Source: Loxodes magnus (Eukaryota > Ciliophora > Karyorelictea > Loxodida > Loxodidae). From it: DNA of 64,000 nt. This document shows, piece after piece, positions 23,736 through 36,198 of this stretch. The stretch is taken from NCBI GenBank assembly GCA_946699065.1, contig CAMPDV010000015.1, positions 806,001 to 870,000 on the forward strand, in the 5' to 3' direction. How positions within the stretch are numbered: the stretch's first letter is position 1; each line of letters opens with the position of its first letter. A model generated the notes under the pieces. The model did not search any database. It saw only the letters and a program-made list of their open reading frames with translations, and was not told the DNA's origin. The translations under genes were made by a program, and so were the position numbers.

Positions 23736-24043
23736 AAAAAATGGATGAAATATAGAACTCACTAGTTTTTAATAGTGACTCTTCTTTAATTAATTTCAAA
23801 GAAGCTGCAAATTCATAGGAAAAGCATAGGCAGGTGCATTTAAATCTCCAAACGAAAGATTTGGAGTAACTACAAATTAAATAAGTAAACCTAATAATTA
23901 ATTTATTAAGACAACTATTTAAAAATTGTAGTCAAAAACCGGAAAACAAATTCATACGGGTCCCATTAAAACTACTTAGGAATTCTCTTCAACGTGGATA
24001 TTAATTGTAGCGTATTATGAAAGTGAAATCAACCTATAAATAG
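23736..24043. other. short stretch before LINE-1
   Basis: AT-rich, possibly the 5' UTR of the LINE. No motif is seen. Confidence 0.4.
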
Positions 24044-27000
24044 ATGAACAGATTAACCGCCTAAAATAATACCGCGAAAGATAGGAAACGATTACCTAAG
24101 AAATCTTTCCAAAAATAAGATATTATCTTAGATAGTTAGGATTCTAAAGATATACCTTCAAATCCTAATTAAAATTCAAATAAAGATATCCTTTTATGGT
24201 AGTCAAAAATAACATAAACTTAATATTAATTTTTGAATAATACTAATTAACAATTCTATTAAATTTCAAATAACTAAATTAGTCAGAAATAAAATAATAT
24301 TACTAATCCTGATAATTCAAATAATCATTATTTACCTAATCTTCAGAGCAAACAACCTTAAAATTAAACTGCTGATTTAAGAAATGTAATATAAAATTAA
24401 ATAATTAATTAGTCTAATGAAAACTTATTTACCTTAGAAATAAAAGAACTTAAACATAATATATAAAGACTTATAGATAAGAACCAATAATTAAATGAAA
24501 TGCTAATTAATATAAAAGTAAAATATGAACGAGATATTGAAACATTGATAAGTAACTAAGAAATATCAAAAATATGCTATAAAATTTATATAAATAAAAT
24601 TTATTAGAAATATAAATAATTATAGAACAATTTTTAGTCAATCAAATCTGATATATAGCAATATCACAAAAAATGCTATCAAAATAACTAGTTCATAAAA
24701 TTACTTAAACAAACTTCTCCACTTATTCAGTAACTAAATAGTTTAAACAGATGAAATAATTAGTATAGTTCAAGAAATTTAGATATAATAGAAAAACTAT
24801 GAGAATTAAGTCAATTCAAAAGATGAAATATAATCTAATTAAGAGATTCAAATTGAAGTCAATGCTAATTAAAACTTTACTTAAGCTTAAATGATAGGAG
24901 TCAATAATTCACTATGCCAAAACTTTAATAAAATTAGTAATTTTACTTAAATTGAAATAGATAACTTTCTAAATAAAACTTAGCAAGGATATCAGAAGAC
25001 TATTAGAATAGAACTAATATTTACTTCAACAAATTACCTAATAAAAAATAATAACCGAAATTTAACTCCAAGAGTTATATTCTTAATATTAAAAATTATA
25101 AAACTAAAATAAGTAATTTATAGATTAAGAATAGAAAGCTTAAATGGAAATTTTAACTTTTAAAATCTAATTAGATAAGTAAATATAACAAAACTATGAA
25201 ATAAATATAGCTTTTAAAAATTAAATTCTATTAAAAAATAAGGAAATTCAAATGTATAAAGAATTATTTTAGAATTAAATCTAACATACAAAAGAATTTA
25301 GTAATTAATAGTAATTTTAGAAGAAGTAATTTGTAGATGCATAAACTTAGACATTATATGGAAATATTTAAACAAAGGATAGTATTATCTAAACAGATAA
25401 TATAAATAAATAATAAACAGCTTTTTTGTGTTAAAAATTTACTCAAACAAATATAATCAAGCAAGACAAGTTAATGTAAACTTAAAATAATTAATAGGAA
25501 GCATCAACTAATACTATTATAACATAACATAATAACTAATACTGTCAAATAAAATTGCCAGATGAAGATTTTGTTTTACTATAGCATTAATATCACTAAC
25601 TCAACTTAAAATTCATTTAAAGAACCCAAAATATGTAAACACTTGAGATAAAAATAGGAGAGTTTTAAAAACTTAATTAAAATTTTAAAACAGATATATT
25701 TAATTATTCTACTAAAAGACGAAAAAAAGATTAATAAAACTAAACAGATTCAATCGATGCTATTTATCAGAATTAAACCTTATCTTCCAATATTAATCTT
25801 AATATTCTTAAAAGGAAACATGAAGAAGAAGATAAAACAATTCCGCCAGCAAAACGTATGAGTAAACATAATAATAAAAAAGAGTGCAGTTAAATAATAT
25901 GTTATTTCAATCTGACTAGTCTATAACTTTAAAAGTTTATTAAATCCGAAACTTGAAGACGTCCATAGTACGAAATGTAAAATATATAGGGTAGATATGT
26001 CACAGTTACTTAAGATTTAGAATAAGGTACATGTGATAGTGTGAAAAGTAAAATTGATATAGATAGAAAGCTACTTAAAAAATATACTACGTAAGTAATA
26101 TATATTTTGATACAATATTTTCATTAACATCCTGAGTATGGAAAAAGATTAGTACATATTTAGATTAACCAATAAGGATAGAAAAGCATTTACATTTACG
26201 AAAGTGGTCTACCTGCAGGATTGGAAAAAATTAGAAAGGACTAATAAATTTAAAAAATAAAGATGGGAAATATAAATATTAATGGAATAGCGAGCAAGTG
26301 CTTGAATATTGAAGAATTTATCAGAGATAACAGTATAGATATTTTATCAATAAACGAAACCTGATAAAAAGATGACTTTCCTCCAATATTGATAAATGGA
26401 TTTAAAACATATTTTAAGAACTCAGGAAAAGGAGGAGGTGTATGCTTAATTGTAGGAGAAGAATTTAATAGTACAGAAATACATATATAAGTTAAAAAGA
26501 AATAAATAGATTCATAACAATTAAACTGGATAATATTTTAATCACGTCTTGTTACATGCCTGATAGTGGAAAAAGTTAAGATGTTAAAGATTTAGCTTAT
26601 GAACAACTAAATACATTGCTGAATTTATATAATGATAATCCACATATACTAATGAGAGATTTCAATGCTCTTTTATAAGGTTTCGGTGATAATCCTGAAA
26701 ATGCTTATGATAATAACATTAGACTATAAGAATTCTTACTATAAAACGATCTTGAGATAGTGAATGATAGCAACAGTAATACATGTATTCACAAAGGAAC
26801 AGGAAAAACGTATTGCAATGATTATATCATTATAAACAACCATTTGAACGTTAATTAGTTTGCAAATTTCACTGCTCATAATAATAGTTTATTTTCTGAT
26901 CATATTCCAGTCACTGTCGACTTTATCAATAATTCTATAGTATATTGGGAAAAGATAACTCAGAGAAAATATAAAATAGATAGGTTATAAGATGCAATAG

Positions 27001-29654
27001 ATAGGCAAAAATATTAAGAATCTTTCCTACAAACTTATCTAGAATTCTTTTAAATAGATTAAGATAATCTTTAAGATTAATATGAATGCATCAAAAGTAA
27101 TATTTAAGACAATGCTGATTAAACATTAGGTTCGCTTATTCCAGACTCAAATTATAACAAACTTCCTCGAGCTCTCACAAAGAAATATATAGAGGCAAAA
27201 AGAGCTAACTCAGAATATAAGGACGCTCACATAAAATTTGGAAGAATAAACTGACAAGTAACTAATCTTCATGAGGCAGCAAAACTACTTTGGAAAGACT
27301 TCAAGTATAATCTATGAAAATTAAAAAAGAACAAAGCAAAAAAGAAATTTCTACTTCTTAATGGAGATTCTAAGGAAATGTTTTCACAAGGTAAGAAAAT
27401 TCTAAATCCTATCAAGAGAAATACTATGAACTTTAATTAAGAAATCAAAAATAAATAAAATTGAATCATGGGAAAATTGTGTTTTTAACAAGCATTCTAA
27501 TCTAACTCAATAATAGATAAATCTTAGTAATTAAAAAATAGATAAAATATACGATAATATTTAAGAAATTAAAGATTATCCACTCTCGTATTTGTAAGGA
27601 TTTGATCTTTTTACCATAAAAGAAATGTAAGAAATTATAAAAGAAATTCCGAATCGAAAAGCAGCTGGTCCAGATGGAATAAAAGGCGAACTTCTGAAAT
27701 ATGATGGATAATATTTATTAATAATTCTTCATTCTTTTCTGAATAATATGCTAAGACTTGGAAGAATCCCTTAGGAATTAAATATATCAGTGATAATTCC
27801 AATATTTAAAAAAGGAAATAAAGATGATTTGAAAACTGACTACCTATTTCTCTTATTAATACTATTCTAAAACTATATGATAAAGCTTTAACAAAAAGAA
27901 TATACAATCTGATTTATTAGAGAAATTTGATTCACCCTTCATAAATGGGATTTATGAAAAACAGATAAACAACTTAATAAATTTGAATAATATAACAAAT
28001 AATTGATAACTATCGGAAATGTGCTAAAGGTAAGACTAAATTGATAGCAACACTGATAGACGTTGAAAAAATGTTTGACTCAATAGAAAGAAGACTCTTG
28101 TTTGATTAACTTAAGAGAGTTAAACTACCACTTGGAATAATAATAGCATTAGAATCGTTTTATAAAAACCTATATTCTTCATTTATCATAGATGGTAAGA
28201 GCACCAGAACTTTATAATTCAACAATGGAGTTATGTAAGGAAGCTCTCATGGACCAGTTTTAGCATTATTGTATTATGACATAGTAATTAGATATCTGGA
28301 AAGCAAAAGTAACTAATTGGGATTTAAATGCCAGGATTCAAGTATTAGCTTCGCTTATAGAGGATGGGGAGATAATCTTATTCTTCTTTCCAAATCTGCA
28401 AAGTAAATGTAGAATTTAATAAATGAAGCAAATAAAGTTTTTGCATGAACTCATTTAAAGATCAATGTTACCAAATCTGAATGCATCTAATTTCTAAAGA
28501 AGAATCAGAAATAATAAATTTTAAATTTATTATTAGGAAATTAACAAATTGCTTAAAAAGAACAAGTAACATATTTAGGAGTTATTCTACATCAGAAGAA
28601 AAACTTGAATCCCAATTGCAAAGAAGTTGCATTCAAATATATAGCTGCAATGAAGAAAGCTGTTTTTTAACTGATGAGATATAAAAATGTAACTCCTTGA
28701 CATTTTAAAACTTTATGTAGACTTTTTACATTACCTAAAGCAGAATATGGAGGAGACTTAGTACCATGAAGTATTCAAAAAGGAGTAACTGGAGTTTTGA
28801 ACAGAATAGAATCAAGCATGAGATTAATTTCAAGAAAAGCTTTTTAAGTAGCAACTTCAACATTTAATGAATCATGTTATATAGACCTGAATTGATTACC
28901 CTTTAAGCACATTATGGCTATAAAATTCTTCAGATTCTACCATAAAATTAAATAAGAAAGTACTGATTTTCCAAGATCAACAATAGGCTCTCTTTTCATT
29001 AATATATGGAAAAAAGGATTTCAATATTACGATTAAGTGTAGCAATTATCAGACCTTTATAATATCGATCTGCAGAATTAATAGAATAATACCAATCTTA
29101 AAACTTTTACTAAACATGTAAGAGAAAAAATACAACAATATTTCTACAAAGTAGCTACTAAAAAATTTATGAGAATGAAAACAGCTAAAGTATATACTGA
29201 ATAATTTGGTAATCTTTAACAATTTCCACAAATTACTTATACTAAATTAAACAAATAGTATAGACGAGAAATTATCAGTATATATAAACTTAGAATCTAA
29301 ACTTATAATTTCCGTAAGGATCTTTAAGATCGTCATTACCCAATTGATAATCCCTATTGTATGTGTGGAGAGTATGAAACTTTCGAGCATATTTTTAAAT
29401 GTGTGTACTATTCTAATATAATGAATTGATTATCGGAAAAGATCGGAAATTATGACTTAAGGCGCCTTATACTATACGATCAAGAATATCTAAACTCATA
29501 TTCAAGGTCTAAATTGGAATATTTAGACTTATAGATCAAAATATTTCATAAGAAGCTAATGACAAGGAGACTTGAGATTCTAGAAATGGAGAAAGCAAAA
29601 AATGAAGAAGCTAAAGATGAATAGAAAGAAGAACTAATTAAAGAAAAATGATGA
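24044..29654 (+). mobile_element. non-LTR retrotransposon (LINE-1), near full length, degraded
   Basis: A single polyprotein-like reading path, with about six or more frame changes, runs from ATG 24044 (MNRLTAQNNTAKDRKRLPKK) to the tandem TGA TGA at 29649-29654. The first 2.2 kb encode a basic N-terminus and Q/N-rich coiled coils. From about 25800 the frame runs into the APE-type endonuclease: GNININGIASK, DILSINETW (UGA = W at 26362), RDFNAL and FSDHIPV. The reverse transcriptase follows, with KAAGPDGIKGELL, motif A LIDVEKMFDSIERRLL, GVMQGSSHGPVLALLYYD, and at motif C FAYRGWGDNLILLS in place of FAYADD. The C-terminal zinc motif is CMCGEYETFEHIFKC. The gene order is that of APE-type LINE clades with an endonuclease and C-terminal CCHC. 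The motif C change and the frame breaks suggest that it is inactive. Confidence 0.9.
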
Positions 29655-30829
29655 GATGTAAACAAGATTAAAAAACTATTTAAAAACATTTACTAACGTC
29701 TATAATTGAAAGAAGCAATTCTTGCAATTAAAGACGACAAAAAACTCTTTTAGTTTAAATTTGTTTATTTATATTTAAAGGTTCATTCCTTAATAATTAA
29801 GCATTTAATACCTTATAAATTGACAATAAATAAATTCTTTAATACCTACTTTAAAAAACTATGCTAAAATACTTGGAATTAATTTCTAAGTGAAATTTGA
29901 TTCTTTAATTTGCTTATAGATTAAGCTAGTTTAAATTAAAAACCAATTTAATACAAAAAATATTTTATTATTTATTTTTATGGAAATTTACATCTTAATC
30001 TAATCTTTATACTTAGAAAGTTAGAAAAAATAGTAATAATCTGGATAAAAACGAATACGAGTAAATTTAGATGCTATAAATACAGTATTACCCTTTTATT
30101 TTGTATCATTATAGCGTATCTCATCTTTTTTTTAATTAACTTTTTTAACGCTTTACGTCTTAATTCCATAAGAATAAATGCTAATTTTAAACGGTATTTT
30201 TTATTTTTTTATAAAGGATATAAGCATAAAAAAGCTGAAAAATCAAATACATAAATTGAGAAGTTAATTTTTGTGGTTTAAGTAATTTATTTTATTCATT
30301 ACAAAAGCATGAAAAATATAAACCTTCCAAATGAAGAATATAATATATTTAAGTATTTTATCTATTATTTACAATGTAGCTACAAATTAGAATAATATAA
30401 CGACAAAAAATAAATAGAATCTTAATTAAACATAATAAATTAACACAAAAGTAACAAATAAATTTACATTTTTATAAGTTATGCAATATAGAAAATAAAA
30501 ATTAGCTTTAATTTGGACCAGGAATTGCCTAAAAAACTTTAAATCTAACCAATTTGAAAAATGAATATTAAATAAGCAACAAACCAAGAAATATAGATAC
30601 TTCACTTAAGAGCAAGATAAAAATAAAAATAAATTATTAAAAGTCAAAAAATATTTAGTAAAAACTGAACAAAGAAGTTAAATCTAAAATCAGTTCGAAG
30701 AAAGACTATTCTAATTTGTTTTATAAGTAAGATAAGTGATCTAATTTTATTTTCTTATATTTTTTAATTGATTTTAAATTCAGAATAATACTGAAATAAT
30801 TTTAAAATATAAAATATATAAAATAAAGC
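29655..30829. other. 3' flank of LINE-1 and start of duplicated block copy 2
   Basis: No gene. From about 29965 the sequence is the counterpart of about 2985-3850. The LINE ends directly upstream of the duplication boundary. Confidence 0.6.
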
Positions 30830-31795
30830 AAATATAAAATGGAAGGATTTAAAAGAGGCTTCTACACTACCTTCCATAAAATTAGAGAGGAAACCTGAAT
30901 CTAATCTTGGATAATCTTCTTTCCCTCAACCCTAACCTTTTTCTTAATCCTAATAACCTGGAGAGGAACGGAAATAAGCCCAGAAAACATCATATGCAAC
31001 AACTCCAACCTCATAAAAGAAAACAAGAAAGCAGATGAAGTCTGCTCTTCACTAGGAGGTCTTGGAGTTCAATCCTTCTAGCCAGATGAGTATGGAATAG
31101 CTCATTAAAGTGGTACTGAACATCTAGGAAGAGGTCAGGAAGCTGAAAAAAAATAATATAAAGCTAATGGAGAATCTGAACAAGCAAGAGGAAATCAAAT
31201 AAAGATTCATGTCTCAGGAGAGAGATTTAAGTGCTTTCTGCAATATATCTCAGAGTCAGAACAGCTAATCTCAGAATCGAGATTAAAAATTAGAGTAATT
31301 GACGGTAAATTAGCACAGCTAGTAGAAAATCAGCAAACATTGCAAAAGTAAATTGAATCAAATGATTAGAAATAAGACAATATGGAGATCGAAGAAATTA
31401 AAATTGACAAGCCTTTATACAAGCGAGAACTGAAATCCTACTACAACTTTGGCTCAAGAGAACACTTGTGAAGGAAGTGTAGAAATTCCTAATCTTCAAA
31501 CAGAACTACTGGCAAAAGCAAAGATAACAGTAAGTAAAAAGGAAGAGGTAGGAACGGCTCAAACTTAGAAGGAATAGAGAACAGTTATGGATGAACGCTC
31601 TTGGGAATATATGCAAGAAAAAAGGCAACCTCAATAGAAGAGAAACTAGAGATTTTAAGAGCAAGCAAGATAAGACAGTGGGTGGAGTACGAACATTTAA
31701 TTTTAGCCTCCGGATCAATCTGGAGGCAAGCTATAAATAGATTGAAATTCTACAAGAAGGCCAAACACTTTTATTAGTAATAATAATAAAAGATA
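30830..31795 (+). mobile_element. family B retroelement in the duplicated block
   Basis: It is absent from the homologous site in copy 1 (near 3855). The ORF starts at 30839 with MEGFKRGFYTTFHKIREET, close to MVEGFKSGFFTTSS of the 13.7-kb element. It has the same coiled-coil core and MSQERDLSAFCNISQSQ, and a knuckle eroded to YYNFGSREHLWRKC (two cysteines lost). The 3' end has the perfect hairpin GCCTCCGGATCAATCTGGAGGC (31706-31727) and a TTATTAGTAATAATAATAA tail. There are one to three frame changes. No reverse transcriptase is seen. Confidence 0.8.
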
Positions 31796-31902
31796 TAAAA
31801 ATAAAAATATATTCAAACAAAAGTTGTAAAATTGAGAATGAAAAAATTAAATAGCTTATTCTTTAAATTTTTGAAAGAAAAAATTTAAAATTTTTTGTAT
31901 AA

Positions 31903-33291
31903 TCAAAATATATAAACAAATATATAGAATAGAAAAAACCTCATATATACGTTGATTTATTTTAAATCTTAAGAAAAAATGTTAAAAATACATAATAACA
32001 ATAACTCAATGGATTCTACTAATTAAATCTAACATATCTCTATATATCCTTTTTTTTATATAACTCTAATTTTTTATTATTTTTTTTAATATTCTTTTTC
32101 TTATTTTTTATTTTTCACTTTTATACTCTCTTCCTTTTTATTCTTTCTATCTTCTCTTATCTTTACTAATTAATTAAATTAATAAGTCTTTTACTAAACT
32201 TTCAAAATATATTACACGAACTCTTTTTCAACTTCCTACGACAAAATATCTTTCAATTTTACCTTTTTATCTTTTCCTCTTTTTATATTTCTTTATTTAC
32301 CTAGCTTACCTTTCTTCTCTCTTTATATCTCGAACTACTAACTTTTTGATTTTTCTATTTTTTTTGTTTTAAATAAAGTTTCTTTACCATTCGTCTTCAT
32401 TTCTGCTTATACTTCGTTATTCTTCTTTTCGATTTATTATAAAATAGCTTTTGTTTATTCTTATTCTAAGCTTAATCGAAGAGATTTTTAATTTTTATCA
32501 TAGCCATTAAATTTTATTTACTCAGTTACTTCTCTCTAAATATCACTCTAAGGTTCAGACTCTTCTTCTAAAAGATTTCTATAAAACAGACAAACTTTAC
32601 TTTCATTTTTAAAAGAGTTATAAAGATTAGACTCTCTAATCTTTTCTCTTTCTTCTTAAATTTGAAACTTCAGAAGGTTTAGTTGATTTTAAAGTTCTTT
32701 ATTTTCTATCTAGAGTTCTTGATACATAAGTTTTAGGTTATAGTTTTAGTTTAATTGTTTTCTTAACTAAGCATTATCCTTCTATAATATTTCATTTTAT
32801 TATTCTAGGCTAAGGTTTTATTCTTTTAGTTTACTAAGTTTAAGGTAGAATCTTTCGTTTTTAACGAATAAACTTTCATAAAGTGTCTGTTTTTCTTTAA
32901 TTTCGCTTTACAAGTTAAAAACTTCTTCTTAATGCATTTTAAGTTCTTTTTGTGTGTCTTTTAAAGTTTATGAAAGGAGTTATATTTCAATTTCCTTTTT
33001 ATCGATCTCAGATTCGTAGACTTGAGTGATATTGTTTTTAATTTGTTAGAATTCTTTAGCTTTAGAAGAATAGGAAGATTATAGAGTAGGAACTTGGACT
33101 TAATTACTTAACATTTAGTTTTCGGCTTCTAGTTATTAAATGATAGAAACAGCTTCTTAGTAAGACTTTTAAAGCTTTTAGTAGTTAGAATCGTGAAGAG
33201 CGTTAAGTTCTTATACTTTGGCTTGATCAATAAGAGTTTGTGTGCTTTTAGTATTAATAGCGAAAACGATTTATTTAATAAATAAATCCAT
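31903..33291 (-). CDS. coiled-coil protein, copy 2, altered C-terminus (462 aa)
   Basis: It starts at 33291 with the same MDLFIKQIVFAINTKN as the copy at 4179-5354 and is nearly identical through the coiled coils. One extra T in the run at about 32187-32191 shifts the frame about 25 codons before the end used in copy 1. The C-terminus therefore changes from QRLINLINQQRQEKIERIK to QKTYQFNQLVKIREDRKNKK and runs on to a TGA at 31903-31905, giving 462 residues. The added tail is K/I-rich and looks like translated non-coding sequence, so copy 1 is the more likely ancestral form. A sequencing error in the T-run would remove the difference. Confidence 0.6.
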
Positions 33292-36198
33292 CTATAGGAA
33301 TTATAAAGTAGATAAAAGAGATTTTTATTCTTATTTAATAAACTTAATATTTATTATCTTATTTTTAAGATTTACGTCTAACTAACTATTTTTATCTTAT
33401 TCTAATTATTTATTAATTCCCTTTAAATTTTTCATATTAGCTTAATTGGAAAAAATAATTTAGCTTATATTTATTTATTGTACTTTTTGCTTGATGCTTT
33501 TTAATAGCATTTTGTCAACATGGTAAAGTTTATTTTTTCTTAAATTTTATCTAAGCCTTTTAAATAAATAATTGCATTTTATAAACAATTTTTAAGAGAA
33601 AGTAAACATTTTTTCCTATATGAATTTATATCTTTTAGTTTAAGAAAAATTTTTATTTTTAAGCTTTTTAAAGATATTTAGCTATGAATATCTATTCTAT
33701 TTTTTTTGGCTTTCCAAAGTATAATTTAAAATTTTAGTTTATTTTTTGAAGATTTTTCTAATTTATTTCGTTAAGATAGCTTCTAAAATATTTTTGGTCA
33801 ATGAATATTTACTCTTAATCATTTATTTAATACTTTTATTATTTTCCAATAAGTTAATTACCCTCTGTTTCTCGAGATTTAACTTATTGGCCCATTTATT
33901 AGATATTGAACTTCAATTTTTATTAGCAGAAGATAAATAAAATAATGAAAATTAGCTTTTGTAATAAGACCAATAAAGTAAGCTACCCCAAAATTTACTT
34001 TATGTGCTTAGCTTCAAATCTTTTTAAATTCAGATTTTAGTTTAAAATCTTTCTTGATTTTTTATTCAGGAGTATCTGACAGTCATTTTAAATAACAGGA
34101 AATACAGTTAGTAAAAGAAGCAAGAATGAAAATTTACAGCTATAAATTAGATGAGCACTCAAACTAAGGATTTATTAATTTCTTTCATCTTCAGCTAACA
34201 TAGATCCTAGAAATTTTAATGATGGATATTTTTAAAATTTTTATAAACTTAATCATTTAATTTCGTTGGAACTCATAGACCTTAAGACAAGTGTAAACAA
34301 TTACTCAATAGATAATTAAATAATGCTATATTTAAAAGTGTAATAAGCATCATTTTTAATTTAAAACCAATAAACTAAAATTAAGCATAAAATTTATTTA
34401 GATTTAATGCTAAAACTAGCAAGGGTTTCCTATCTTAATTTAGTAATAAATTTCTTCTCATTTTCATTACTAAAAATTACTATCGAAGTTTGCTTTATAC
34501 AATTTTTTGTAAATTAAAACGAAATAAAATTTAAGGGTTTTCTTTAAGAAAATTTTTTTCTTAATTCAACTTGAAACGGAACAGTTAAACTATCTAATAA
34601 GATAAATAGTAAAAATTAGAATTATCTATATTAATTCATATTTTAGTTTCATGTTCTCTGCTTTTAATTATGCAAATCTATTCGAATATTTCCTTGAAAA
34701 AGGGTATGAAGGATTTAAATAAATTTTATTTATATAGAAAAATAGAAAAAAGAAGATAAAATGTAAACCTAAAATCAAGAGGGTTGTTTCATACTGATCC
34801 CTCTCAATCCTTAAGAAGAACTATAGAAGTTAGATTAAAATATACGTTATTATTCTTTGAAGATGATAGGAAGACAAAAAACCCTAATTATGATAGAAAT
34901 TCAGTTGAAATCAAGAAAATATACGTTAAAATCAAGAAGTAGCGAAAAACTAAATAGATCTATAGATCAATGAACATGAGTTAACGAAATTAGAAGTATT
35001 ATCTAAGAAAGAGAATATAATTTTACTAAAATTTTCATATAATAATTGATAAAAGTATCTAAGTAAAATCAGATTTTAGCTAGAAAGCAATAATATTATA
35101 ATTAAAGATAATTGAAGGAAATTTGATATCTATGAAAGAAAAAATCTAAATCCGAATGAGAGCCTTAACTTTGATGAAATAATCAAGAAAAATTTAATTT
35201 GTATAATAAAAATTTATTAATGCGATTAAAGGGATTTAAACTTTAAAAAAGATAAAAATCACATGATAAAACGTAAAAAATATATTTAAGAGTGGGAAAA
35301 TATAAAAAATACTGAAACTAGTAATTTATAGAAACTAAATAAAAATAATTATTATTATTAAAAAAGTTGAAAAAAGCATAAATAAATAAAAATGAAGCAT
35401 ATAAAAAGAAAGAGAAACAAAAAAAAAGAAAAGTTTATTTAGATAATTTTTATATATTTGAACTCACTAGTTATGCAAAAATATATATAAATGTAATTTT
35501 GTTCAAACAATTTAAATACAAGTTTTATATAATTATTCTTGCTTAATAATCAAAAGAATATATATCTTCCTTTATTTTTTCCTTATTAAAACCTTTCATA
35601 ATATCCAATTATTTTTTATTATATAGTAAATAATCTAACAGTAATGCAAAATAGGTAAAACTTAGATGCATAAAACAATTTATCAAATATATTTGGCTAT
35701 AGATATTTATAGAGGTATAGTAAATTATTTAAGGGTCATTATAAGAAAACCACAACAATTGCTATAATTGTATATTCTTTTTATCTCATTCTTAAGTTTT
35801 CTTGCAATATATTAATCTTTCTAAAACATAGATATTTGAAACGTTAATATTTTCAAATTAGCTTTAAACTAACTCTTAATCATTTAAATATTAGCATATG
35901 ATAATTAAAAAATAATCATAAGATAAACATTATTAAGACTGAGGTTGTAGAATGCTGTTCTCATATAAATTTATTTATTGATATTTTCGATCTTTAGGAA
36001 GCATATAAACATATTTTTATTTGATTATGAAGTAAATAGATTTATAAATGTAATATTTTAGATTAAGTTTTAAAACTTTCATTTAATTATATTCTAAGAC
36101 TAGAAACTTAAATTATTCACTTCTTTAAATAATAAGCAATAAATTAATTTATATAATAGACAGTTAATCAGATATTTTAATCTAAAAATTAAATGAGT
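33292..36198. other. intergenic part of duplicated block copy 2
   Basis: Counterpart of 5355-8437 without the element at 7110-7535. The candidate basic frame of copy 1 (ATG 6735) is conserved near 34670. No confident gene. Confidence 0.4.

Noticed and set aside
33746-33940. Hydrophobic ORF in the duplicated block (also 5815-6000)
   Set aside because: A two-base indel between the copies breaks the frame in one of them, and no gene context supports it.
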